This document shows positions 5,955 to 13,645 of a DNA stretch of 16,419 nucleotides, in pieces. The DNA comes from Rikenellaceae bacterium (GTDB lineage: Bacteria; Bacteroidota; Bacteroidia; Bacteroidales; UBA932): assembly GCA_900769145.1 (NCBI GenBank), contig CAAGFN010000164.1:1-16419 (forward strand). Reading direction: 5' to 3'. The stretch's first letter is position 1. Every line of letters starts with the position of its first letter. Under the pieces are notes generated by a model. That model ran no database searches and had not been told where the DNA came from. It saw only the letters and a program-made list of their open reading frames with translations. A program made the translations under genes and the position numbers.

Positions 5955-8033
5955 ATGAACAGGACCATTATTCAGCTCATCAAAGCATGCGCATCGAAAT
6001 TGCGCGACAGCAAACTTCAGCGCCTTGGCGGAAAGGAAATTTCGGAGAACCTGGATGCTCTTATTCAGCGTCTGCAACTCGGCAACCGGAGCGAGGCTGT
6101 CGTGTTTACGGCAATGTTTGACCGCTCCTGCAGCGGCAGGCCTTGCGACTTGGACGACTTGGCTTCGTATTTCGACTGTGCGCATCTGGATGTGATGGAG
6201 TATTTGCCGGCTATCAGGTCTCTCTGCTCCAGGGGAATCATCTCTCTTTGGGATACAAATGAATGCGATGTTACCAGCCAGCGTTTCTGTGTCCCTGCTC
6301 CTGTCAAGAACTGCCTCCTTGACAATCGTCTCCCATCTACTGATGAGATGAGCAGAGTCAAGTCCAGGTTTGACAGATATGACCTCTGCAAGAGGGTGGA
6401 CTCGGCAATCCAGGACAGGCAGATATCGACATTGGCATTGATGCAGACGGTTTCCGACTATGAGGAAACAAACTCGGGGATGACGTTTGTCCGCAAGGTC
6501 AGGGAACTTGTCCCTGAACTGCCAGACAGGGTATTGTACTACGAAATCTGCTATGATTTCTACAATAAGCACAAATCCGACCTGGATGATACTCTGGAGG
6601 ATATGTACGAGTCATTCGGGGAGAGATTTTCAGAAAGGAGGAAACTGCTGGACGGGACAAGCGGCCTTGTGAAGGCGGGACTGCTCGAATTTTCAGATGA
6701 TTACAGCGAGGTTACCATCAGCGATGCGGGCCAGCAGATTCTTCTGGAGGAAGACTATGCCTCATACGTAGGAGGAATTGACTGCGGCAACCGTTACCGT
6801 TTCGCAAGAATGGTCCGCAATTTTTTCCACGATTCGGACAAGTACGATTCGGAAAAAGAGAATTCTCTCACCTCTCTCTACGTGTCATTGTGCCGGATGG
6901 AACATCGCAACCCGCAACTGGGCTGTGTCAGGAAGACAAAGGATATCATCACGAATGTCGAGGACAGGGCATTGTTCTACATCGTATGCAGTGCCTGTCC
7001 GGGCGGCGTGAACCTGACAAGGGAATTGAGAACTCTTTTCCCGATTAACCGGAGTATGCAGCATCTTGGCGAGTTCAAGGACGAGAAGCACAATCTCCAG
7101 AATCTAGACCTTGTCGAGATGCGCAACGAGTCATCCATTTTCGGGGAGTATTCGACATTGGTATTGACTGACAAGGGAAAGGAACTTTATTTCGAAGAGG
7201 ATGCGAAGCTTTTCATCGAGAAGATTGATTCGAAGGATATCATCAAGTCCTCCGACATTGCCGTGAAACAGCTTTTCTTCTCCGGGGATGAGCAGCGCCA
7301 GCTCTCGATGGTAGGTTCATCATTGGAACAGGATAATTATCTCTCATTGGTCGACAGACTGGCCGCCAAGGGTCTCTCGAAGGGCATTGCCGTCCTGCTT
7401 TACGGGGCTCCCGGTACCGGGAAGACCGAGTCGGTGATGCAGTGGGCGAGAGCGACCGGCAGGGATGTGGTCCATGTTGACCTCAGTGCCTCGAAGAGTA
7501 TGTGGTACGGCGAGAGCGAGAAGATTGTCAAGGGAATTTTCACCCGCTACCGCAATCAGTGCAAACGCAGCAAACTCAAGCCGATTCTGCTTTTCAATGA
7601 GGCTGACGGCCTGTTTTCGAAGAGGAAGGATATAAGCCGCGGCTCCAGCGTTGACCAGACAGAGAACACGATTCAGAACATCCTCCTGGAGGAAATGGAG
7701 AAACTGGACGGTATTCTTGTAGCCACGACCAACATGGCGGACAACCTGGATTCCGCATTTGAGCGCCGTTTCCTCTTCAAGATAAAGCTGGAGAAGCCTT
7801 CCGTGGAGGCCAAGCGCAGAATCTGGAGCAGCAAGCTTCCTGCCTTGACGGAGGAAGAATCATCCATCCTGGCCGAGTCCTTCGACTTCAGCGGCGGAGA
7901 AATCGACAACATTGTCCGCAAGGCCGTAATGGAGGAAGTCCTGAGCAGTAAAGCTCCTGACATTGAATCTGTTATGCGCCTCTGCCGGGAGGAGAAAATG
8001 GGCGGAGAACGGCTTCGGAGGATTGGGTTCTGA
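5955..8033 (+). CDS. AAA+ ATPase with a long N-terminal region of repeated winged-helix-like modules
   Basis: 692 residues. The C-terminal third is a classical AAA domain. It has Walker A GAPGTGKT (484-491), Walker B ILLFNEAD (544-551, the usual DE being N548-E549), sensor 1 VATTN (589-593) and arginine-finger region FERRF (602-606). A helical lid follows with FSGGEIDNIVRKAVMEE. This resembles the single-AAA, Cdc48/Vps4-like ATPases that pull on protein substrates as hexamers. The first 430 residues have no domain I recognise outright. Three segments align by eye: about residues 48-123, 192-265 and 338-413. Each starts with a hydrophobic helix (AVVFTAMF, RVLYYEIC, RALFYIVC) and ends like a winged helix (EVTISDAGQQILL and TLVLTDKGKELYF in copies two and three). 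A second shared block (FVRKVRELVPELPDRV / CVRKTKDIITNVEDRA) precedes copies two and three. The ATG at 5955 is the only good start. No operon partner is seen: the transporter upstream is divergent, and a 304-base gap with a long hairpin follows. The role is unknown; protein remodelling is an inference from the AAA fold. Confidence 0.85.
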   Translation: MNRTIIQLIKACASKLRDSKLQRLGGKEISENLDALIQRLQLGNRSEAVVFTAMFDRSCSGRPCDLDDLASYFDCAHLDVMEYLPAIRSLCSRGIISLWDTNECDVTSQRFCVPAPVKNCLLDNRLPSTDEMSRVKSRFDRYDLCKRVDSAIQDRQISTLALMQTVSDYEETNSGMTFVRKVRELVPELPDRVLYYEICYDFYNKHKSDLDDTLEDMYESFGERFSERRKLLDGTSGLVKAGLLEFSDDYSEVTISDAGQQILLEEDYASYVGGIDCGNRYRFARMVRNFFHDSDKYDSEKENSLTSLYVSLCRMEHRNPQLGCVRKTKDIITNVEDRALFYIVCSACPGGVNLTRELRTLFPINRSMQHLGEFKDEKHNLQNLDLVEMRNESSIFGEYSTLVLTDKGKELYFEEDAKLFIEKIDSKDIIKSSDIAVKQLFFSGDEQRQLSMVGSSLEQDNYLSLVDRLAAKGLSKGIAVLLYGAPGTGKTESVMQWARATGRDVVHVDLSASKSMWYGESEKIVKGIFTRYRNQCKRSKLKPILLFNEADGLFSKRKDISRGSSVDQTENTIQNILLEEMEKLDGILVATTNMADNLDSAFERRFLFKIKLEKPSVEAKRRIWSSKLPALTEEESSILAESFDFSGGEIDNIVRKAVMEEVLSSKAPDIESVMRLCREEKMGGERLRRIGF

Positions 8034-8092
8034 GTTTGCTATATGACACGTCCGAACTGTCATCTGTCAGGGCCGAAGCAGAGTCCGAGCAC

Positions 8093-8274
8093 GGATAGGC
8101 GGTACTCGTGACATTCATCTGCATCCCCACCCAATCTGAATATCTGTGGGTCAAGTTGAGAATCCCGATGGAAAGGAAATGCTCTCATTGGGACACCCGA
8201 CCTGGCTCACGATATCACAGAATGGCAGCTCCGGTTCCAGATGAATGTCACGAGAATAGCACACCCCGCAATCC
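8093..8274. repeat. Long imperfect inverted repeat in the gene-free gap between convergent genes
   Basis: The gap 8034-8337 has no credible gene. Within it CTCGTGACATTCATCTG (8105-8121) has a perfect 17-base reverse complement at 8238-8254. The inner 116 bases also fold back. Positions 8131-8170 pair with 8186-8225 through a nearly continuous series of short helices (for example ATGG-type pairs 8163-8170 with 8186-8193, 8146-8153 with 8203-8210, 8140-8144 with 8211-8215). This leaves a loop of about 15 bases at 8171-8185. Outside the perfect arms GGAT (8093-8096) pairs with ATCC (8271-8274), and GCGG (8099-8102) with CCGC (8266-8269). Many non-Watson-Crick positions are G-U pairs on one strand or the other. 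It could be a structured RNA, a MITE-like element or a bidirectional 3' end structure. No target-site duplication is seen. Confidence 0.7.
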
Positions 8275-8337
8275 TTCAGAGAGTGTAACCTATTGGCAGC
8301 AGTTGCCCGATTTGCATTCCAGGCCGTCTCGCAGGCT

Positions 8338-9417
8338 TTACTCCTTGGTGGTAGGCCCATCGACGGTGAGAACCCCGCCGGAAATCTTCATCTTGTCAAT
8401 GAAGACTACACGCTTCTTCCCGGTCCCGGCGGTCCTTCCGTGGTAAACGCAGTAAAGCTGCTTGCCGTCACGGGACCACGTAATGCTGTTGTGGCCCACG
8501 CCGGTCACCTTGCCGCCTGACGGGGTGTTCTTCTCGAGGACAGGATTGTTGGCTGCCTTGGTGAACGGGCCAAGAGGGGAACCGGAGGTGGCATAGCCGA
8601 CAGCATAGTTCTCGCCTCCGAAGAAATTGGCGGAGTACATCATGTAGTAGATGCCGTCACGCTTGATGATGAAGGAGCCCTCGGTCCATCTGCGGTTTGC
8701 CTCGCCTGAGGTGACGGAGCGGCTTTCCCATTCGGCCTGGCTGTCATCCATTCTTGAAGGAGGGCAGAGAAGAAGAACCGGCTCGCCTATGACGGATTTG
8801 AAGTCAGGGGATATCTCAATGCCGTATATCCAGCTTTCCTCGATTTCGTCGAAGAGCCCTTTTTTCCTGGCCCAATCTGCGATTTCGCTTTCCACAGGAT
8901 GCTTGTAGCAACAGCGCGAGAAGTAAAGATAGCATCTTCCGTCCTCGTCAAACAGCACATTGGCATCAATGATGGGATAGCCGGGGTTGAAGAGAGGCTT
9001 GTTGCTTATTTCCCTGAAAGGTCCGACAGGGGAATCCGACTCGGCAACGCCTATCAGGAAGTTCTCCTCCTCGGAGGTCGGGTTGACCTTCCAGTTGGCG
9101 CTGAAGAACATATAGAATTTGCCGTTTCGCTCATACACCTCAGGTGCCCAGAAGCATGATTCCGCCCAGGACTCGTCCGTGTTCCCCTTATAGACTTCGC
9201 CCTGGTACTCCCAGTTCTTGAGGTCATCGGACTTGTAGCAACCGAAGCCGTCCTTCCCTCCGGTACCGTACATATAATAATGTCCGTCAGAGGCAAGCAG
9301 TACGTACGGGTCGCCAAGTTTCACGTCCAGGGGATTGTTGGAAGATTCTTCTCTGTGTGCGCAGGATACGCATGCGATGGCAATGAGGGATAGAATAAGT
9401 TTGGTTGCAAGTTTCAT
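8338..9417 (-). CDS. Glycoside hydrolase family 43 lipoprotein
   Basis: 359 residues. The start at 9417 begins a lipoprotein signal peptide (MKLATKLILSLIAIACVSC). Cys19 is the likely lipidated residue (Cys16 is an alternative), so the enzyme is probably anchored to the outer membrane facing the periplasm or the surface. The open frame continues upstream but through the promoter region, so I reject a longer start. The five-bladed propeller of GH43 is indicated by its three acidic catalytic residues: D36 in KLGDPYVL (general base), D151 in YPIIDANVLFDEDG (pKa modulator) and E246 in RWTEGSFIIKRDGIYYMMY (general acid). His309 in VTGVGHNSI fits the conserved propeller-centre histidine. Blade-like repeats include GHYYMYGTGG, GKFYMFFSANW and GRCYLYFSRC. 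GH43 enzymes act on arabinose- or xylose-containing plant polysaccharides; the subfamily and substrate cannot be fixed here. No SusCD pair is adjacent. A consensus -7 element lies 24 bases upstream. Confidence 0.9.
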   Translation of the reverse strand: MKLATKLILSLIAIACVSCAHREESSNNPLDVKLGDPYVLLASDGHYYMYGTGGKDGFGCYKSDDLKNWEYQGEVYKGNTDESWAESCFWAPEVYERNGKFYMFFSANWKVNPTSEEENFLIGVAESDSPVGPFREISNKPLFNPGYPIIDANVLFDEDGRCYLYFSRCCYKHPVESEIADWARKKGLFDEIEESWIYGIEISPDFKSVIGEPVLLLCPPSRMDDSQAEWESRSVTSGEANRRWTEGSFIIKRDGIYYMMYSANFFGGENYAVGYATSGSPLGPFTKAANNPVLEKNTPSGGKVTGVGHNSITWSRDGKQLYCVYHGRTAGTGKKRVVFIDKMKISGGVLTVDGPTTKE

Positions 9418-9440
9418 AATGTGTATTGTTCGAGTGTCCG

Positions 9441-9448
9441 CAAATATA
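9441..9448 (-). promoter_or_regulatory. -7 element for the GH43 gene
   Basis: TATATTTG on the minus strand matches TAnnTTTG exactly and gives a leader of under 20 bases. The -33 region has no TTG, so the promoter may be weak or activated. It is back-to-back with the rpsU promoter. Confidence 0.5.
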
Positions 9449-9469
9449 GGCATTTCTTGATGAAAATGC

Positions 9470-9498
9470 TTGTTTTTCCGGAAAATGTCGTATCTTTG
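9470..9498 (+). promoter_or_regulatory. Promoter for rpsU
   Basis: TTG (9470-9472), an 18-base spacer and TATCTTTG (9491-9498) match the Bacteroidota consensus. Transcription would start near 9505, leaving a leader of about 80 bases. A perfect 12-base palindrome TTTTCCGGAAAA (9474-9485) fills most of the spacer and could be an operator. Confidence 0.7.
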
Positions 9499-9565
9499 CA
9501 CCCGCTGAAAGAAAATCGGAGGCTGAAATTTGAGCAATTCGATTGAAACAGTGAAACTTACAACA

Positions 9566-9577
9566 AAAGGAGGTGAT
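9566..9577 (+). promoter_or_regulatory. Unusually strong Shine-Dalgarno sequence of rpsU
   Basis: AAAGGAGGTGAT is complementary over 12 bases to the conserved 3' end of 16S rRNA, and its GGAGG core ends 10 bases before the ATG at 9584. The other genes here mostly lack SD motifs, as is usual in Bacteroidota, so this one stands out. It also decides the start: the open frame reaches further upstream, but this site and family alignment both point to ATG 9584. Confidence 0.85.
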
Positions 9578-9583
9578 TCAGAC

Positions 9584-9778
9584 ATGATTATTGTACCGCT
9601 TAAAGATGGTGAGAACATTGAGAGGGCTCTCAAGAGATTCAAGAGGAAATTTGAGAAGACAGGCGCTATCCGCGAACTCCGTGCGAGGAAGAATTTCGTG
9701 AAGCCGTCAGTGAAGAGGAGAGAGCAGATCCAGAAGGCTATCTATGTACAGCATCTTCAGCTCGAGGAAGAGCAGTAA
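9584..9778 (+). CDS. rpsU: 30S ribosomal protein S21 (bS21)
   Basis: 64 residues: MIIVPLKDGENIERALKRFK followed by RKFEKTGAIRELRARKNFVK, then PSVKRREQIQKAIYVQHLQL and an acidic end. This is the Bacteroidota form of bS21, which sits beside the 3' end of 16S rRNA on the small subunit. In Flavobacterium bS21, with bS18 and bS6, is known to help hide the anti-SD sequence, which explains why most genes in the phylum lack SD motifs while rpsU keeps a strong one and can sense its own protein. The conserved N-terminus MI(I/V)VPLK and the SD at 9566-9577 fix the start at 9584. An in-frame TTG at 9530, itself 7 bases after a GGAGG, could add 18 residues; I consider that start unlikely. The gene is alone on its transcript, with a promoter at 9470-9498 and a terminator at 9812-9855. 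Confidence 0.97.
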   Translation: MIIVPLKDGENIERALKRFKRKFEKTGAIRELRARKNFVKPSVKRREQIQKAIYVQHLQLEEEQ

Positions 9779-9811
9779 TCCAGTACAGTAATATTATCTG
9801 AACAGGATAAC

Positions 9812-9855
9812 AAAGATGATCGGAAGTGTTGGTTTCCGGTCATCTTTTTTCTTTG
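9812..9855 (+). terminator. Rho-independent terminator after rpsU
   Basis: AAAGATGATCGGAA (9812-9825) pairs with TTCCGGTCATCTTT (9834-9847). The 14-bp stem has one U-G wobble and an 8-base loop, and is followed by TTTCTTTG. It starts 33 bases after the rpsU stop codon. Confidence 0.88.
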
Positions 9856-9881
9856 TCTTTGACAGGAAAAGCTTATATTTG
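9852..9881 (+). promoter_or_regulatory. Promoter for the AsmA-like gene and prmA
   Basis: TTTG (9852-9855), an 18-base spacer and TATATTTG (9874-9881) match the Bacteroidota consensus. Transcription would start near 9888, about 45 bases before the ATG at 9933. The -33 element overlaps the T-rich tail of the rpsU terminator. Confidence 0.7.
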
Positions 9882-9932
9882 TACAATTGGCCCCGTACGT
9901 CGGGAATGTGTTTTTCTAATAATTGATTGGAG

Positions 9933-12900
9933 ATGGAAAAAGACAACAATACGACCCCGGATAACGCTTCCCCGGCAAGGAAGAGGAGCAGGTTCAGATG
10001 GCTCAAGATTACTCTTGGGATGCTGGCAGGACTGTGGCTTGCAGTAATGATCATCATCCAGGTGGTCATGAGCCCTTCGGTAATGAAGAACATCGTGGCG
10101 AAGGTCGCATCGGAGTATGTGGATGCCGATGTGCAGGTGGATGACATCAGGGCTCATGTTTTCAGAAGTTTCCCCAACATTGTCCTGACTCTCGACGGAC
10201 TTCAGGTCACCTATCCCCATGACAGATATGCAAGATATGATACTGTCGGCATTGACGGCCGCCTTCGCCATGCCGGAAGGGGAGAGTCTGTGGATACCCT
10301 TGCATCGCTCAGGAGCCTGAAACTTTCGGTAAATTATATAGCCGCGGCCTTCGGGCAGATTCATATCAATGAGGCTACGCTTGACAGGCCGAGAATCTTC
10401 GCACACTGGTATTCCCCGGAGGATGCCAACTGGAATGTCCTGAAGAATGTGTCAATGTCAGAGACGGAAGATACTTCAGTAACCGTTCTTCCTCCTATTG
10501 CCGTGAACCGCATTGCCCTGACCGGCCGGCCTGCAGTGTTCTACACCGATTGCATGGATACCGTATTCGCAGCTGTCGCATTGAAGGAGATGACATTCCG
10601 GGGCCGCCTGCATTCCCGGAAGTCGTCAAGGAACAAACTTGGACTCCGGATTGACAGCCTTTTCGTGTCCGGAAGACTTCCTGCGGATACGCTGGCTGTG
10701 GCACTGGATCATTTCAATGTGGACGAGAAGAACGACGAGATGCATTTCGATGCATCGGCAAAGGCATTTGCCGGGACAAGCTCATACGGCAGGATAAAGC
10801 TTCCGCTCGCCCTCAGGGGAGATCTCTCCCTTCCCAAGGACGAAGTCACATCCATATCCCTGCGGAATGTGGAGGCGGAATTGGCTACCATCAAAATGAC
10901 CGCCGACGGAGACGTGAAACTTTATCAGGACAGCACTTACGTTAGGGCCGAGGCCGGGATAGACGAGTGCAAGGTCAATGACATCATACAATTCTTCGGC
11001 AAGAATTTCCTGCCGGCGGCCGCTGATCTGGAAACCGATGCCACAGTCACATTGACCGCATTGTGCGACGGTTATTACAACCCTTCCAGGAACACCCTCC
11101 CGGAACTCATTGCGGAGATTGTTGTCCCGGACTCATATATCAAGTATCCGGGTATTCCGGATGGCAACATCAGGGCCGATATCAATGCTGAGACTGATCC
11201 TGCCGGACGCCTCGATGTGACCCTCAATGATATCTGCCTGCGATTCTGCGGAGTTGACCTCGATGCCACCGGCAATGCCTCAGACCTTCTCGGCGAAGAT
11301 CCTCTCTTCAATGTGGATGCGAAGGCCGAGGCTGACCTTTCCCAGTTGTCGGCACAGTTGCCTGATACATTGGGACTTGGCGTCATGGGAATGCTCAATG
11401 CTGCATTGAAGGGCAATATCAGATTGTCCCAGATGAATGCGGAGAGGATTTACCGTGCGGGACTTGAGGGCTATGTGAGGGGCGACAGCATTGTGGTCTC
11501 AATGCCGGCCGATACAATGGATATCTGGCTTGGAGGAGCGTCTGTAGGCCTTGCTACGGTGAAAAATACGTTGGATACCAAAATCCCGAGGGGTGAAAAG
11601 ATACTGGCTTTCACCGCCGGAGTGGATACTCTCACGGCCACATTGGGGACTGATGTCGTAAGGGCTGCAAGATTGAACATAAAGGCGCAGAATGCCAGCC
11701 AGGCCTACACGGAGGCATACGGCAAGGAAAGCAAACCGGTACTCGGCTCGTTCGACTTCGGCAGGCTGTTCTATGCCGGAACCGATTCCCTTTTCATGGG
11801 TGTCCTCGGGACCAGCGGACGCTTCAAGGTTTCCAACAGGGTGAAAGGCGATATCGTGACACCGCTTATGACATTGGATGCAGGCATATCCAGGGCTTTT
11901 GGCCGCTTCGGAGTGAACAGGGCCGGCTTCAAAGACGTTTCCGTTACCGCCTCTGCCGTGATGACTACATTCGAGAGGAACCAGAGGCGTGAACATCTGC
12001 TGGATTCCCTCCAGCGTGTATATCCTGGTGTCCCGAGAGATTCCCTTTTCCACCGTGCTTTCGGAGACAGGATGAAGGCGAAAAAACAGGACAATTCCGG
12101 ATTCGAGGACATAAAGTTCGATCTTGGCTCCACAGTGTCCAAATATATGAGGGAATGGGCCATGAACGGAACTCTGAATGTCAGCAGCGGACTTCTGTTC
12201 ACCCCATATTTCCCATTGAAAAATCAGATTTCGGACCTGAGGTTCAATGCGAACAATGAGAGACTTGCCCTGGACAACATTACATTGAGGTCCGGCGGCT
12301 CCGATATCTCCGCAAAGGGCGAAGTTACCAATATCAGGCCGGCAATGGTGGGACGGGCTCCGCTCAAGCTCAATCTCAAAGTGACTTCGGAAAAGATTGA
12401 CGCCAATGAACTCCTTACCGCATACAGTGCCGGGATGAATTACCAGCCAGCATCTGAAACCGTGGTGGCTGCTACTGAAAACATCACGGAGTTCATCTCC
12501 GATGCCGAGAACTCCGTGCCGGAGGCTGAGGCGGATACATCGTTTGCCCTGATTGTCGTTCCTGCCAATGTCGAGGCTACCATATCGTTGGAAGCCAATG
12601 ATATAGACTATTCGGAGCTTTGTATTGACTGGATGGCTTCGGATATCGTGATGCGCAACCGCTGCCTCCAGGTTACCAATACGGTGGCCACTTCCAATAT
12701 GGGAGACATCTATTTCGAAGGCTTCTATTCCACCAAGTCCAAGGATGACATAAAGACAGGATTCGACCTCAATCTCGCTGACATCACGGCCGACAAGGTC
12801 GTACAGCTCTTCCCTGTGGTGGATACCATCATGCCAATGCTGACATCCTTCAAGGGCCAGCTGGACTGCGAGATTGCAGCCACTTCGGACCTTGACACCA

Positions 12901-13643
12901 ATATGAACATTCTCACTCCGACAATGAACGGAGTCATCAAAATCAAAGGACGGGATGTTTCCGTCGAGGATAGCCCTGAGTTCAGGAAACTTGCCAAGAC
13001 ATTGATGTTCAAGGACAAGAAGATAGGCAAGGTGGCGGATATGTCGGTTTCCGGAATTGTGAGCGACAACCGCCTGGAAATCTTCCCGTTCGTGCTGAAG
13101 GTGGACAGGTATACAATGGCAATGAGCGGGCTCCAGGACTTCGACCAGAGTTTCAAATACCACGTGTCGGTGCTGAAGTCCCCACTTCCGTTCCGCTTCG
13201 GAATCAATCTATATGGCAACTTCGACAAGTGGAAGTTCAAGATTGGCAAGGCGAAGTACAAGAATACCAATGTGCCTGTATTCACGGCCGTGATTGACAC
13301 GACCAAGATGAACCTTGTAAACAGCATCCACAATATATTTACCAGAGGTGTGGAGTCCGTCGTTCAGGCCAACAGTTCTCTCAAGACGGCAGTCGAGGAG
13401 AGGAAAGGTGAACTTGGATATGATGCCGACTCCGACATTGATTCTCTGGATACAGAGCAGATGCATATTCTGGATTCGCTCCAGACCGCTATGGATGCGC
13501 CTGACTCCGTGGCCTTGGCACCGTTTGCGGAAATCATTGATGCACCTGGGCAGGTGACTGAATTGACCCGCAGGGAGGCCCGTCAGCAGAGACGTGCGGC
13601 CAGGAGGGAGAAAAGAAATGCTGAAGCCATCGAGGAGGAATGA
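9933..13643 (+). CDS. Large AsmA-like envelope protein
   Basis: 1236 residues from the ATG at 9933; a TTG two codons earlier is a less likely start. A short cytoplasmic N-terminus rich in K and R (KRSRFRWLK) is followed by one membrane helix at about 25-47 (ITLGMLAGLWLAVMIIIQVV). The rest is predicted periplasmic, with many short alternating beta strands. The region right after the helix (VMKNIVAKVASEYVDADVQV then FRSFPNIVLTLDGLQV) is the typical AsmA N-terminal pattern. Residues about 875-1130 (starting NVEATISLEANDIDYSEL, then TSFKGQLDCEIAAT, VSGIVSDNRLEIFPFVLKVD, SPLPFRFGINLYGNFDKWKF) form the AsmA-like C-terminal region. The last 27 residues are a highly charged tail (LTRREARQQRRAARREKRN, ending EEE). 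AsmA, TamB and YhdP relatives are thought to form long lipid-conducting grooves between the inner and outer membranes; that role here is by analogy. The stop codon overlaps the start-codon cluster of prmA, so the two are translated as a pair. Confidence 0.9.
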   Translation: MEKDNNTTPDNASPARKRSRFRWLKITLGMLAGLWLAVMIIIQVVMSPSVMKNIVAKVASEYVDADVQVDDIRAHVFRSFPNIVLTLDGLQVTYPHDRYARYDTVGIDGRLRHAGRGESVDTLASLRSLKLSVNYIAAAFGQIHINEATLDRPRIFAHWYSPEDANWNVLKNVSMSETEDTSVTVLPPIAVNRIALTGRPAVFYTDCMDTVFAAVALKEMTFRGRLHSRKSSRNKLGLRIDSLFVSGRLPADTLAVALDHFNVDEKNDEMHFDASAKAFAGTSSYGRIKLPLALRGDLSLPKDEVTSISLRNVEAELATIKMTADGDVKLYQDSTYVRAEAGIDECKVNDIIQFFGKNFLPAAADLETDATVTLTALCDGYYNPSRNTLPELIAEIVVPDSYIKYPGIPDGNIRADINAETDPAGRLDVTLNDICLRFCGVDLDATGNASDLLGEDPLFNVDAKAEADLSQLSAQLPDTLGLGVMGMLNAALKGNIRLSQMNAERIYRAGLEGYVRGDSIVVSMPADTMDIWLGGASVGLATVKNTLDTKIPRGEKILAFTAGVDTLTATLGTDVVRAARLNIKAQNASQAYTEAYGKESKPVLGSFDFGRLFYAGTDSLFMGVLGTSGRFKVSNRVKGDIVTPLMTLDAGISRAFGRFGVNRAGFKDVSVTASAVMTTFERNQRREHLLDSLQRVYPGVPRDSLFHRAFGDRMKAKKQDNSGFEDIKFDLGSTVSKYMREWAMNGTLNVSSGLLFTPYFPLKNQISDLRFNANNERLALDNITLRSGGSDISAKGEVTNIRPAMVGRAPLKLNLKVTSEKIDANELLTAYSAGMNYQPASETVVAATENITEFISDAENSVPEAEADTSFALIVVPANVEATISLEANDIDYSELCIDWMASDIVMRNRCLQVTNTVATSNMGDIYFEGFYSTKSKDDIKTGFDLNLADITADKVVQLFPVVDTIMPMLTSFKGQLDCEIAATSDLDTNMNILTPTMNGVIKIKGRDVSVEDSPEFRKLAKTLMFKDKKIGKVADMSVSGIVSDNRLEIFPFVLKVDRYTMAMSGLQDFDQSFKYHVSVLKSPLPFRFGINLYGNFDKWKFKIGKAKYKNTNVPVFTAVIDTTKMNLVNSIHNIFTRGVESVVQANSSLKTAVEERKGELGYDADSDIDSLDTEQMHILDSLQTAMDAPDSVALAPFAEIIDAPGQVTELTRREARQQRRAARREKRNAEAIEEE

Positions 13644-13645
13644 TG

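Noticed and set aside
5823..6572. In-frame upstream extension of the EamA gene (open frame to 6572)
   Set aside because: It would cross a consensus promoter and run antisense through the AAA+ gene. The residues before MWLIF are hydrophilic and not membrane-like.
8034..8337. tRNA or other known RNA gene in the gap
   Set aside because: No T-loop, anticodon arm or other tRNA landmark is visible, and the fold is a single long hairpin instead.
8108..8446. Possible small gene in the gap between the AAA+ and GH43 genes
   Set aside because: Its frame coincides with the long inverted repeat and then runs into the GH43 gene antisense. The sequence looks random, with no promoter or SD.
9418..9642. Upstream extension of the GH43 frame to 9642
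   Set aside because: It passes through both divergent promoters and the start of rpsU. The lipoprotein signal peptide at 9417 gives a clear start.
11499..13163. 554-codon open frame on the minus strand
   Set aside because: It lies wholly inside the AsmA-like gene on the other strand, has no recognisable domain, and reads as a shadow produced by codon bias.
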